Shown one piece after another: positions 17,544 through 26,488 of a stretch of DNA of 64,000 nucleotides. Location: assembly GCF_947500695.1 (NCBI RefSeq), contig NZ_CANMSS010000005.1, positions 62,001 to 126,000 on the forward strand, in the 5' to 3' direction. This stretch comes from an uncultured Pseudoteredinibacter sp. (GTDB lineage Bacteria > Pseudomonadota > Gammaproteobacteria > Pseudomonadales > Cellvibrionaceae). The first letter of the stretch is position 1; each line of letters starts with the position of its first letter. The position numbers and the translations under genes were made by a program. The notes below the pieces were generated by a model that saw only the letters and a list, made by a program, of their open reading frames with translations, was not told the DNA's origin and did not search any database.

Positions 17544-17798
17544 GTGAGTGTTCAGGGAATATGTATTATTGTATTGCTTATAGGCTGGTTGGTAGCGGCC
17601 TTTATCAATTCGTCAGTTGGAGGGACCATTTTTTGCCTGGCCGCAGTGTTTTTGAGCTTAAAATTTTTGGTCTCTGCCTTAAAGGAAAAAAGCTACTCCA
17701 AGTTTGAAAAGGTTTGGAACCTAGTGGTTGCGGGTGTTTTTCTTTGGATGGCATATGCCTCTGCAAAGATTTTGATAGTTTTTGTTGAAGGACCCTAA
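17544..17798 (+). CDS. Hypothetical small membrane protein
   Basis: 84 aa with three hydrophobic segments (about 4-22, 26-45 and 61-80) and a short basic cytoplasmic loop (LKEKSYSKFEK). The GTG start follows GGAGAGGGAGGT, a strong ribosome site. Family unknown; last gene of this small accessory group before a terminator. Confidence 0.5.
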   Translation: MSVQGICIIVLLIGWLVAAFINSSVGGTIFCLAAVFLSLKFLVSALKEKSYSKFEKVWNLVVAGVFLWMAYASAKILIVFVEGP

Positions 17799-17805
17799 AT
17801 CCCTA

Positions 17806-17834
17806 TAAAAAAGCCCGGAATTATCCGGGCTTTT
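17806..17834. terminator. Bidirectional terminator
   Basis: AAGCCCGGA - ATTA - TCCGGGCTT with A-run before and T-run after, between the convergent membrane-protein and TonB-receptor genes. Confidence 0.85.
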
Positions 17835-17852
17835 GGAGACTAGCAGAGTATC

Positions 17853-20246
17853 TTAAAAATGATACTGCGCCGTCAAACTAAACTCGCGTCCGCGATTGTA
17901 TATACCTTCATAGGTTTGAAAAGCATCACCAATAATGCCGGTCATTAGGTATTTCTCATCGTTAAGGTTTTTCAGTGCGAATAACACTTCCCATTGCTCG
18001 TCGGCGCTGGTCCAGTTTAAATTAGCATTAAGGAGATCATAGCTAGGTTGTGCAATCAGTTCCGTATTAAAGGAATCCATATATTCCTTTGAACGGTAAG
18101 ACCAATCTAGTCTACCCGTTAACGTACCTGCTTCGCCTAAATCCCAGTCATGGTTGATGGCGATGCTGGCGGTTCGTTCTGGTACACGTTCAAATTCATC
18201 GTCCGCACGAATAAATGTTTCTTCGAATGAAATGTCATCATAGCGAGCATTTAGCCAGCCGTAGCTAGCTTCAATAAGCCAGTTTTCAGCAGGCAGCCAT
18301 TGGGTTTCCAGCTCCCAGCCGGTAATTTTCGCCGAAGCGGCGTTTTTGGTTACCGGTGCTACGCTGGTAAATACTTGTACTTGCAGGTCATCGTAAACGG
18401 TATGGAAAACGGCACCATTGATTCGAAGGCGACCATCCAAGCCGGTGTACTTGGCGCCCAGTTCATAGACTTCTACGAATTCTGGAGCGAAGTCTGGAAT
18501 TAATTCCTGATCTGTTGCGCCAGCCGGCGCAGTAAATCCGGCAATCTGTGGGGGGAATACACGCTGGGTAAAGCCACCTGACTTAAAGCCTTCTGAATAG
18601 CTACTATAAACCATCAACTCATCATTGACGTGAAAGCTGGCATTGACCATTGGGGTCAGCTCAGAGATAGATTGGCTATCGGTAGCGAATGGCAGTACTC
18701 GGGTGCCGACTTGCATAAACGGCGCATCTAATAGTGGGTGACCGGAGCCTGCAAAGTAGTTGTTTAAAATTACCTGGTCAGGTGAGAAAGACTTATCTTC
18801 TTCTGTGTAACGAAGCCCCATGGTTAGGCTAAACCAATCATTGATATTCCACGTGGCCTGGCCGAATGCCGCTTTGGACGTATTTTCAAAGCGACCGCCA
18901 CTGGTAAAGTTGGACATGACAAAATCTAGGGTATTTACATTATTACCGTCTTCTTTGAAGTAGTACAAACCAAAAATCCAGTTTAAGGAGTCATCAAAGT
19001 GATTGCCCAAAAGCTGGAATTCTTGAGTAAATTGCTTCTGCTCTAAGGTGTCATGAAACTGAGAAACGCGGTGGGGCGAGTGATCGCCATCGCGGGCAAA
19101 TTCAGCGTCAAGATCACGCCATGCAGTAATGGATTTAAAACTGATATTATCGTTTAGATCTAAGCTAACGTTTAAGTTGCTAGCCATAAAATCGCTATTG
19201 GAAAATGCCGGTGCAGTACCAAGGTTCTGATCATCACCCACTTTATAACGTAGATCGTAACAACCAGGTACAGCTAAATTGATCGGCATGCCAGGATTAG
19301 CACAAGGCGCTCCATTGGTCGCGCCCGCAGCTGCATTAGCGCCAACGTTATGAATTACCGCCATTGGTGGAGTTTCTGGGTCGATAGGGTTTCCAAGGTT
19401 GATGCCCAGTAGGCTCATAGCAGGGCCGTTTTCTCGATCTTTTGAAAACTCTAGAGAGAAATTCACTTCGCTGCTGTCGCTTGGTGTCCACAGTAGGTTT
19501 AGGCGGCCGGTTTGAGTGTTGTCATCACCTAGGTCGATGCCGTCTGTGCGATGAACATAGCCATCTTGCTGCATGTCCGCGAAGGAAATTCGGCTTAGTA
19601 AATTGTCAGATAGCGGGATATCTACACTGCCCTTTATAACGCGTTTGCTATCGGTGCCGACTGTGGCGCTTATTTTCCCGGAGAACTCTTCGCTGGGTTT
19701 TTGGCTAGTGATGCTGATGGCACCACCGATGGTGTTGCGGCCAAACAGCGTACCCTGTGGACCGCGCAGCACTTCTACTTGGGCGATGTCCACAAGATCC
19801 AAGATAGCGCCTACGCTGCGGGCGATATACACACCGTCAACATAAAGACCTACACCTGGCTCTGTGGTCGGTAAGAATTCTTTTTGACCAACACCACGGA
19901 TATAAATCGATGCAGCGTTGGAGGCACCGCCAAAGCTTGGATTACTCTGAAAGCTCATATTAGGGCTATAAGCGGCTATGCCGTTGAGCTTGGTCATGCC
20001 ACGCTTTTCCATGCCTTCACCGCTAAAGGCTGTTACGGCAATCGGCGTATCCTGCAGACTTTCTTCACGTTTTCGAGCAGTAACGGTAACTTCTTCGATT
20101 TGCCAGCCAGAGCCTTCTTGGGCAGTAGCGGGCAGGGCAGTAGCGAGTAAAGCGCTGCCGCACAGTAGGCTTATAGGTAGTGCGGCTCTTTTACTTTTAC
20201 AGGCTTGTTGAATGGAGTGGGCAAGCTTTTGTGGCCGTGGGCTCAT
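17853..20246 (-). CDS. TonB-dependent outer-membrane receptor
   Basis: About 797 aa. Signal peptide: ISLLCGSALLATALPATAQ. TonB box: IEEVTVTARKR. Plug domain: IYIRGVGQKEF, VDGVYIARSVGAILDL and VEVLRGPQGTLFGRNTIGGA. The beta-barrel ends in LTAQYHF with the terminal Phe needed for outer-membrane insertion. The type is common in marine gammaproteobacteria and sphingomonads and imports unidentified hydrophobic or aromatic compounds. I prefer the ATG at 20246, seven bases after GAGGAT; frames up to 20270 are possible. Neighbouring catabolic genes suggest its cargo is their substrate. Confidence 0.9.
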   Translation of the reverse strand: MSPRPQKLAHSIQQACKSKRAALPISLLCGSALLATALPATAQEGSGWQIEEVTVTARKREESLQDTPIAVTAFSGEGMEKRGMTKLNGIAAYSPNMSFQSNPSFGGASNAASIYIRGVGQKEFLPTTEPGVGLYVDGVYIARSVGAILDLVDIAQVEVLRGPQGTLFGRNTIGGAISITSQKPSEEFSGKISATVGTDSKRVIKGSVDIPLSDNLLSRISFADMQQDGYVHRTDGIDLGDDNTQTGRLNLLWTPSDSSEVNFSLEFSKDRENGPAMSLLGINLGNPIDPETPPMAVIHNVGANAAAGATNGAPCANPGMPINLAVPGCYDLRYKVGDDQNLGTAPAFSNSDFMASNLNVSLDLNDNISFKSITAWRDLDAEFARDGDHSPHRVSQFHDTLEQKQFTQEFQLLGNHFDDSLNWIFGLYYFKEDGNNVNTLDFVMSNFTSGGRFENTSKAAFGQATWNINDWFSLTMGLRYTEEDKSFSPDQVILNNYFAGSGHPLLDAPFMQVGTRVLPFATDSQSISELTPMVNASFHVNDELMVYSSYSEGFKSGGFTQRVFPPQIAGFTAPAGATDQELIPDFAPEFVEVYELGAKYTGLDGRLRINGAVFHTVYDDLQVQVFTSVAPVTKNAASAKITGWELETQWLPAENWLIEASYGWLNARYDDISFEETFIRADDEFERVPERTASIAINHDWDLGEAGTLTGRLDWSYRSKEYMDSFNTELIAQPSYDLLNANLNWTSADEQWEVLFALKNLNDEKYLMTGIIGDAFQTYEGIYNRGREFSLTAQYHF

Positions 20247-20658
20247 ATTCATATCCTCGGGCAATATCATTATTGTTTATTTTCTTGAGCTTGAGTTTGA
20301 ATAGGTTACATGTAATTAACTATTCGCTTTTTGCAGCCTGTATGCAGAAAGTGCTAGGCGATGGGGAAAGATTTGAATAAACGGAGATATTTGTAAAAGC
20401 AGAAACGAGTGAGGAGGCATGGAGAGGTTTTGACTAGCGTTGCATCTTCTTTCATGAAAGTGGTCTAGATGAACTATCTGCCCTCAGTGCATAACAATGT
20501 CTTTTTCCGCATATCTAAGCAGTGCCTGCTCAAAATAGCATTGTTCCATCGACGTAAAGAACGATGTCTAACCGAGTAGCAGCAAGTAATTAGAAATAAG
20601 TCAGCACTTATATCGAATTGCAGCTAGCAAAAAAGTGCACATAAAAGAGATAAATATT
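20247..20658. other. 412-bp divergent intergenic region with two palindromes
   Basis: Separates the TonB receptor gene (minus) from the flavin reductase gene (plus). It holds TTACATGTAA at 20306-20315 and the perfect 12-bp palindrome CTTTCATGAAAG at 20449-20460. I see no credible coding sequence or RNA gene here. It must carry both promoters. Confidence 0.5.
20306..20315. promoter_or_regulatory. Candidate shared operator TTACATGTAA (site 1)
   Basis: A perfect 10-bp palindrome about 60 bases upstream of the TonB receptor start. The 11-mer GTTACATGTAA recurs at 23988-23998 upstream of the AraC gene that closes this catabolic block, suggesting both genes answer to the same regulator. Confidence 0.4.
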
Positions 20659-21627
20659 ATGCCTAATACTGCACAAGCCAATCAGGGTATCGATCCAATG
20701 GCCTTTCGCCAGGCCTTGGGAAGTTTCGCCACTGGTGTAACGGTGGTTACCGCAAAAGATGATTCAGATAGTTCTAAAAGCAGCTATGTGGGCACCACTG
20801 CCAGTAGTTTCAATTCAGTATCACTAGATCCGCCATTGATACTTTGGAGCATTGATAAAAAAGCCCGTAGCTTACCGGTGTACGAAAATGCAGAGTACTT
20901 CGCTGTCAATGTATTGGCTGCGGATCAAGTGTCTTTATCAAACCACTTTGCGCGCCAGCAAGAGGATAAATTTGCGGGCATTGATTTTGAAAACGGAGTC
21001 GGTGGCGCGCCGCTCTTAAAAGGTTGTGCTGCTCGTTTTCAGTGTCGCACCCAGCATATTTATGAGGGCGGTGATCATCTTATTATTGTGGGAGAAGTGG
21101 TTGATTTTGATACCACTGGCCGTAAAGGTTTGATGTTTCATTCGGGGCGTTATGTAGTCTCTAGCTTTCACCCTTGCAATCAAGATCCTTCTGCCGAATC
21201 TGTGGAAAACAAAGCCTTTGTTGACGATTATCTTCACTACCTAGTTGGTAAGAGCTTTAGCCAAATTATGGATAAGCTTGAAGTGGTACTGCGTGGCCAA
21301 GGGTTGGATGAAAATGAATTTCGCGTATTGGCCTCTCTAGGCGGCTTGTCAGGCTGTACTCTGTCGGAGCTAGTTCATAACGCGATTTTATCTGAGGATG
21401 AGGTGAACGATCGTTTACGCCATTTGGAAACCATGGGCTTGCTTAGCCGGGAGTACAAAGAAGACGAAACCTATATTCATCTCACTAAGGCTGGAGAAGA
21501 GCGGCTAGAGCCCATGTTGAGAGCTGCCAAAACCAATGAGGCGGATGCTCTGGGCGTTTTCACTGCTGAAGAGGCATGCCAGCTAAAAGCATCGTTACGT
21601 AAATTGATCGCCTGGACAGGTGAGTAA
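20659..21627 (+). CDS. Flavin reductase with C-terminal MarR-like domain (HpaH C1-type)
   Basis: About 322 aa. Residues about 12-165 are a flavin reductase domain (FRQALGSFATGVTVVTA, TASSFNSVSLDPPLILWSID, then SNHFARQQEDKFAG). Residues about 175-320 are a MarR-like winged helix (LDENEFRVLASLGGLSGCTL, then LRHLETMGLLSREY). The same fusion is known from the C1 reductase of Acinetobacter p-hydroxyphenylacetate hydroxylase, where the tail lets the substrate switch on NADH-dependent FMN reduction. It would supply reduced flavin to a monooxygenase; the StyA-like enzyme at 26723 is a candidate partner. The ATG at 20659 follows AAGAGA; a GTG 24 bases earlier is less likely. Confidence 0.8.
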   Translation: MPNTAQANQGIDPMAFRQALGSFATGVTVVTAKDDSDSSKSSYVGTTASSFNSVSLDPPLILWSIDKKARSLPVYENAEYFAVNVLAADQVSLSNHFARQQEDKFAGIDFENGVGGAPLLKGCAARFQCRTQHIYEGGDHLIIVGEVVDFDTTGRKGLMFHSGRYVVSSFHPCNQDPSAESVENKAFVDDYLHYLVGKSFSQIMDKLEVVLRGQGLDENEFRVLASLGGLSGCTLSELVHNAILSEDEVNDRLRHLETMGLLSREYKEDETYIHLTKAGEERLEPMLRAAKTNEADALGVFTAEEACQLKASLRKLIAWTGE

Positions 21628-21715
21628 TGTTGTTGGCGAGATCTAGAAAATCTCAGTTGGTAAATCGATCTTAAAGACTTTAGATAAATATATTTAGAAT
21701 AATGAGGAAAGAATT

Positions 21716-22522
21716 ATGCGTGGACTACAAGGTAAAGTGGCCATTGTAACCGGCGGAGCAGCGAGTATTGGTGAAGCTGTAAGTCGTGCATTGGTTAATG
21801 CTGGTGTAAAAGTAATGATAGCGGCGCGCAGCGCCGATGTTGGTACGGCTTTGGCAGCAGAGCTGGGTGAGCAGGCGGCATTTACCGCGACAGATCTACA
21901 GCAAGACAGTGATATTGAAAAGCTTGTAAGCGCTACTGTTGAAAGCTTTGGCCAAATTGATTTTGTCATCAACGTGGCGGCCTTATATGCCGACGATGGC
22001 ATGAATTCAACGCGTGAGCAATGGCGCGATACCTTCGATACCAATATTAATGGTCATGCAATTTTGGTGCGTGAAGCATACCCGCATTTATGTAAAAGCG
22101 AGGGCGCGGCGGTTGTTAACTTTGGCAGCATTTCTTCCAATATCGCTCAAGCAGATCGCTGGACCTATCCGGTATCTAAAGCAGCTATCCATCAGTTAAC
22201 CCGCAATATGGCCTTGGATTTAGCGAAGGATAAAATTCGCGCGAATACCATTATGGCGGGCATCACTTGGAGTGTGCCAGTGGCAGGGCTGACGGAAAAC
22301 AACCGTGATATCGCCGATGAGGTCTGTGCAAATTATCAACCTTTAGGGCGCGTTGTTGAAGCTGAAGAGGTAGCAGACGCAGTATTGTTCCTATGCTCCG
22401 ATCATGCCTCCTTTATTACCGGCGCCGAGTTGCCAGTAGACGGTGGATACTCTGCCCTAGGGCCAGAGGCAGCAGAATCTTGCATGGTAGCGATGATGCG
22501 AGCAGTTGAGGCGGCTAAATAA
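21716..22522 (+). CDS. Short-chain dehydrogenase/reductase
   Basis: 268 aa SDR with TGGAASIG (12-19), NVAA in place of NNAG (86-89), GSISS (137-141) and YPVSK (151-155). It ends with the usual ITGAELPVDGGY. It is 88 bases downstream of the flavin reductase gene with a GAGGAAAG ribosome site, so it is probably cotranscribed. In known indole-oxidation and aromatic clusters such an SDR oxidises a dihydrodiol or alcohol intermediate. That role is inference here. Confidence 0.8.
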   Translation: MRGLQGKVAIVTGGAASIGEAVSRALVNAGVKVMIAARSADVGTALAAELGEQAAFTATDLQQDSDIEKLVSATVESFGQIDFVINVAALYADDGMNSTREQWRDTFDTNINGHAILVREAYPHLCKSEGAAVVNFGSISSNIAQADRWTYPVSKAAIHQLTRNMALDLAKDKIRANTIMAGITWSVPVAGLTENNRDIADEVCANYQPLGRVVEAEEVADAVLFLCSDHASFITGAELPVDGGYSALGPEAAESCMVAMMRAVEAAK

Positions 22523-22596
22523 CGGCCGCTGGCTAGACTCTTTGAAGAGTTTATTACAGTGAATTGAAAGTCAATGTGCTTATTGTGACAGTTTGT

Positions 22597-22625
22597 CAAA
22601 CCCGCTTTTGAGCGGGTTTTTTTAT
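22597..22625 (+). terminator. Rho-independent terminator after the SDR
   Basis: AAACCCGC - TTTTGA - GCGGGTTT followed by T-run. Ends the flavin reductase-SDR unit. Confidence 0.85.
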
Positions 22626-22801
22626 GGCTATAAAAAAGGCCATGAACAATTCTGATAAGGAAAAAATATTGATAAGAAAAACGGCGCCGATGAGAAACAA
22701 GGAGCTCAATTAAAGAGTCATGAAAAATCAGTACATGCCCTTAGCTTGTTCAATTTCAGCTAAGTAGGGTTTATTTTTTTCGAAGGTTTTGTACAGAGCT
22801 T

Positions 22802-23935
22802 TTAATACAAAGCCTTCTTAAAGGTCTCAGAAGGCGATTCGCCGTACACTTCTTTGTAGGTAACTGAGAAACGGCCTAGCTGGGTAAAGCCCCAGCGAGT
22901 GGCGATATTGGTCACGCTATCGCCGTTAGCCGACAATAGATCGTTGCGGGCGTGCTCTAAGCGCAGCGCACGTAGATAGCTAAGCGGGCTTTGGCCACGA
23001 AATTTACGAAAGCCTTCGTGCAAAGAGCGTGGGCTTACGCCCGTTTCTTGCACCAAATCATCAATAGTGATCGCCTGGGTAATGTGGTTGCGAATGTACT
23101 CTTCAGCTTTTTTAACATGGGCTGGAGCAATAGACTGGCCTTTGGCCTGCAGTGCATCACTATAGTTGTGCCCTTGCGCGTGCAAGAGTTGGGTAATAAT
23201 CAATTGCTCCATATGTTCAGCACCCGGGCTATTGGTGATGGGGCATATGGATTCAAATTCGGTCAGCATATAGTCGATCAGACGCCACCAAGCCCTAACT
23301 TTAGGTTGGTCACCCTGCATCAGTAAATCAAACTCTAAAGGCTGGTTAAGCGGGCGTGAGATCATTGCTGAGAGCTTTTGTTCGATGGCTTGTCTCGGAA
23401 TCTGCACCATTAATTGCTCGCAGTCTTCGCTCCAGCGCATAGACAGGTGTTTATTGGGCGAGGGAATAGACGCACAACACTCAGTGGAGATGGCGCTTTC
23501 TTTACCTGAATTAATCTCGGCCCAGCCGCTTAGGGGCAACTGAATGAGGAAGAAGCGATCGAGTTCGCCCGGTTCTATCTCGACCTCATTGCCATAACGC
23601 ATGTAGTTGAGGGAGATATTGCTCATTTTGGCATGGTGATGTTGAGCGTTTAAGCGGCTACCTCGAGCCATGCCCAGCTTATGGTCACAATAGACCTTGG
23701 CCACTTCGGCTCGTACAAAGTCGAGGTTATCAGAGTGAAATAACTTGTGTTTGGGCAGAATCATCATCTCGGCAGCCGTCTTATTATTGTCTAAGGCACT
23801 CTTTACAATACTGCTTTTAGCAGGGTGCTTTTCACTGAATATACCCATCCAAACTGGCCCTGACCAGATGCTAGCGCATAGAAATCGTGGTTTTGGGGAG
23901 GTTTTGAATAATGTCTGCGTTTTTTGAATAGCCAA
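22802..23935 (-). CDS. AraC-family regulator with AraC_binding_2-like domain
   Basis: 377 aa if started at the TTG (AAAGGAA upstream). The N-terminal sensor domain (about 65-240) has the FFLIQLPLSGWAEINSG type of sequence seen in FeaR/XylS-like regulators of aromatic catabolism. The double HTH lies at about 270-375 (ITIDDLVQETGVSPRSLHEG, then IATRWGFTQLGRFSVTYKEV). Its first 50 residues are atypical, so a later start (ATG at 23848 or within MMILPKHK) may be real. It faces away from the SDR and likely controls the TonB receptor, reductase and SDR genes. Confidence 0.8.
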   Translation of the reverse strand: MAIQKTQTLFKTSPKPRFLCASIWSGPVWMGIFSEKHPAKSSIVKSALDNNKTAAEMMILPKHKLFHSDNLDFVRAEVAKVYCDHKLGMARGSRLNAQHHHAKMSNISLNYMRYGNEVEIEPGELDRFFLIQLPLSGWAEINSGKESAISTECCASIPSPNKHLSMRWSEDCEQLMVQIPRQAIEQKLSAMISRPLNQPLEFDLLMQGDQPKVRAWWRLIDYMLTEFESICPITNSPGAEHMEQLIITQLLHAQGHNYSDALQAKGQSIAPAHVKKAEEYIRNHITQAITIDDLVQETGVSPRSLHEGFRKFRGQSPLSYLRALRLEHARNDLLSANGDSVTNIATRWGFTQLGRFSVTYKEVYGESPSETFKKALY

Positions 23936-23988
23936 GATTTCCTTTAGTTACTAAAGGTTATTAGCTGTTGTCTGCTTATATCTTAGTG

Positions 23989-23998
23989 TTACATGTAA
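23989..23998. promoter_or_regulatory. Candidate shared operator TTACATGTAA (site 2)
   Basis: Second copy of the palindrome seen at 20306-20315, about 55 bases upstream of the AraC gene's first possible start and 91 bases before the divergent lipoprotein gene. Consistent with autoregulation by the AraC protein or a shared controller. Confidence 0.4.
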
Positions 23999-24088
23999 AG
24001 TAAATAATTTTTAACTTGATGTAACCCTTTTCAGAAAAGTGCTCGTCTAAGTTTGTAACCAACAAAATAAGAGATCGAGACACACATT

Positions 24089-24850
24089 ATGAACCTACGT
24101 TCTTACACTAAGCTTGCCGCCATTGCTCTAGCTACCGCTTCTCTATCGGCTTGTCATATTCATTTGGATTTGGAAGATGGCGACGGTGATTGGTCCTACA
24201 GCTCGGGTCGAATTAAGGGTTCTGGTGTGAAATCTACCCAGAGTATTGATATCGGCAGTTTCGAAAATCTGCGCTTAAACTCCTCCGCTGATGTTCAGAT
24301 CAGCCTTGGCAAGTCCCAGCAGATTACCCTTACTACGGACGATAACCTGCTCAGCAACGTTAGCTTCACTATCAAAGGCGATACCTTGGTAATCTCTAAC
24401 GATAAAAGCTACAGCACCAAGCTGGGCACCAAAATTGATATCGAAGTACCTGAGTTGGATGCGGTAAAAGTATATGGCTCTGGCGATATAGATTTAGAAG
24501 GCGCTGAGCATATGCGAGATTTTGCTGCTCGGGTGTATGGCTCTGGTGATATTGCACTTGACGATATTGAAGTGAGTAATCTTGAGCTTGAGGTTAACGG
24601 TAGCGGCGATATCGTCGTCGATGGTCGAACAAAAGATCTACGTATTAAAGTTAATGGTAGTGGCGATATTGATGCGCGCTCACTGGAAGCACGTAATGCT
24701 CAAGCTAGAGTCAATGGTTCGGGCGATATTGTGTTGCATGCGACTGAAGAGCTTAGTGCAGCTGTTTCTGGAAGTGGTGATATTCGCTACAAAGGATCAC
24801 CTAAGGTTTCTGTTAAAGATAATGGTAGCGGTGACGTTCGCTCTTTGTAA
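24089..24850 (+). CDS. Putative lipoprotein with head-GIN/DUF2807 beta-helix
   Basis: 253 aa. The lipobox LSAC puts the lipidated Cys at 22. After a short acidic linker, residues about 50-253 match the head-GIN (DUF2807) domain. The distinctive feature is seven copies of a GSGD(I/V) motif (two VYGSGDI, three VNGSGDI, one VSGSGDI, one NGSGDV) at about 18-23-residue spacing, which would form the rungs of a right-handed beta-helix. The domain is described as auto-transporter-adhesin-like, with no firm function. It would sit in the outer membrane or periplasm. Single gene with its own terminator. Confidence 0.8.
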   Translation: MNLRSYTKLAAIALATASLSACHIHLDLEDGDGDWSYSSGRIKGSGVKSTQSIDIGSFENLRLNSSADVQISLGKSQQITLTTDDNLLSNVSFTIKGDTLVISNDKSYSTKLGTKIDIEVPELDAVKVYGSGDIDLEGAEHMRDFAARVYGSGDIALDDIEVSNLELEVNGSGDIVVDGRTKDLRIKVNGSGDIDARSLEARNAQARVNGSGDIVLHATEELSAAVSGSGDIRYKGSPKVSVKDNGSGDVRSL

Positions 24851-24866
24851 GACTTAGTTTACGAGC

Positions 24867-24907
24867 TAAAAGCCCTGCTTAGGTTTTCCTAGCAGGGCTT
24901 TTTTTGT
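24867..24907 (+). terminator. Rho-independent terminator
   Basis: AGCCCTGC, a bulged T, TAGG - TTTT - CCTA, then GCAGGGCT and a long T-run, directly after the lipoprotein gene and against the end of the convergent oxidoreductase gene. Confidence 0.85.
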
Positions 24908-26488
24908 TTATCCTGTAATTGATTTTGCGACTAAATAACCTGATCCGCCACCAAGCCCAGGCCCCGGGTGTGTGGAGGCGCCAATGTGATAAACATTACT
25001 CACTGGCGTTTGGTGGTTTTTAAGGGCTTTCAGTGGGCGCCAAAACAAAAACTGATCCAAACTACAAACGCCGGAATAAGCATCACCATGCAGCAAATTA
25101 ATATTGGCGCTTTCCAAATCTTTCGGCGAGTAAACCACACGTTCTAGTGTGGCACTTTTCAGGTTAAGAATATTTTCGCTAAGCTGTTCAATCACTCGAT
25201 CAGCATAGGCCTCTCGAATATCTTCGTTCCATTGCCCATTAGCTGGACATTCAATTTCGGCTCGAACATCACCTTTGATAAGTTGAGGAATTTCTTGTAA
25301 TTGAATCCATAAAATCCACTTGCCATCTGGAGCTCGGCTCTGATCAAGGGCTACCGGTTGGCATACGACAATGGTGGCTTTATCAGGTAGTAATCCACAG
25401 TCGGCCTCGGTGACGGCTTTAGATACTGCATCTAGGCCAGGGGTGACGTGAAGCATAACCACATCTTTCATTTTGGAATCTTGCCATTGGGCAGGTTCAT
25501 CCATAGCGATGTGGATCATCATCATGCCGCGACCGTAGCGATAGTCTTTTGCTTGCTGTTTTACTTCAGCTGGGATGCTGGCTTGTGGTAAGAGCTGGCC
25601 GTATAAAGCGGTGGGGGTTACATTGGCGATTACGCCTTTGTTGGCAGCAAAACGTGTTCCATCTTTGCTCAGTACCGCAGTAGCTTTATTGTTCTCAACA
25701 ATAATTTCGCTAATATCTTGTTGCGCGATAAGCTTGCCGCCATTTTCTTCGATAAGTGCTTTGTAGGCTTCAACAATCCCTTGGTTGCCTCCTTTAGCAA
25801 CCGGGTTACCGGTTTGTTCAATACTAAAGGCCATCACTTGGTTCATTAAGCCGGAGAACGAAGATTCTGGACCTAGGCCCGCATGTAGCACCCATGGCGC
25901 TAGCATGGCACGTGATAGTGGGGATTTGAAATCACGTTCCAGCCAGCTACGGGTATTGGCCATGGCGTGGGCTGCAAAATTTAGAATGCCTTGCAGTCCA
26001 AGTTTCCAAGTATATTTTAGTAACAGTTTTACCGTTGCAAAGCTCCATAGTGAAGAGCCTAGTAAGCCAAAAACCAATTCGGCTTTCTGTTCTAAATCTT
26101 GCATGGCGGCTTGGTAGCGATCACCGTCGCCAGGGCTAAGCTGATTCATGGCGTCGATGTTCTTTTGGCGGTCACGCTGCAGTACTAAGCTGTCCCCATT
26201 GGGAAGCACGACGCCGGTAGGGCTGTCGTTATTGCAATACTCTAGCCCTAGGCGATGCAAGTCGTCCCCTAATTCAGCATAAGCGGGTGAAGAAACCACT
26301 AATGGATGTACCGCTGAAAATACTTCGTGCTTAAAACCTGGCAGACTTATTTCTTCGGTTTTAATACAGCCACCAAAATGATCGTTTCGCTCTAATACCG
26401 TTACAGAATGCCCAGCTTTGGCCAGCAGTGCTGCGCAAACTAATGAATTCATGCCGCTGCCAATGATGATGTAGTCACTGCTGTGCAT
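24908..26488 (-). CDS. Phytoene-desaturase-like FAD-dependent oxidoreductase
   Basis: About 526 aa. N-terminal FAD-binding fold (YIIIGSGMNSLVCAALLAKA, then VTVLERNDHFGGC) and the C-terminal signature HIGASTHPGPGLGGGSGYLV of carotenoid desaturase/isomerase-type enzymes (CrtI/CrtO superfamily). No crtB or other carotenoid gene is near, so the substrate need not be a carotenoid; many marine members are unassigned. The ATG at 26488 has GAGGAA six bases upstream and is preferred to a TTG 18 bases earlier. It is divergent from the StyA-like gene, 234 bp apart. Confidence 0.75.
   Translation of the reverse strand: MHSSDYIIIGSGMNSLVCAALLAKAGHSVTVLERNDHFGGCIKTEEISLPGFKHEVFSAVHPLVVSSPAYAELGDDLHRLGLEYCNNDSPTGVVLPNGDSLVLQRDRQKNIDAMNQLSPGDGDRYQAAMQDLEQKAELVFGLLGSSLWSFATVKLLLKYTWKLGLQGILNFAAHAMANTRSWLERDFKSPLSRAMLAPWVLHAGLGPESSFSGLMNQVMAFSIEQTGNPVAKGGNQGIVEAYKALIEENGGKLIAQQDISEIIVENNKATAVLSKDGTRFAANKGVIANVTPTALYGQLLPQASIPAEVKQQAKDYRYGRGMMMIHIAMDEPAQWQDSKMKDVVMLHVTPGLDAVSKAVTEADCGLLPDKATIVVCQPVALDQSRAPDGKWILWIQLQEIPQLIKGDVRAEIECPANGQWNEDIREAYADRVIEQLSENILNLKSATLERVVYSPKDLESANINLLHGDAYSGVCSLDQFLFWRPLKALKNHQTPVSNVYHIGASTHPGPGLGGGSGYLVAKSITG

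Noticed and set aside
20246..20290. Fur-box-like ATAATGATA stretch before the TonB receptor gene
   Set aside because: Only one half matches and it lies very near the start codon; not enough to call iron regulation.
22624..22713. 29-codon open frame after the SDR terminator
   Set aside because: Too short, starts in the terminator T-run and has no ribosome site.
24908..26488. Carotenoid biosynthesis cluster
   Set aside because: The oxidoreductase resembles CrtI-type enzymes but no crtB, crtE or crtY is near, so only the family call is kept.
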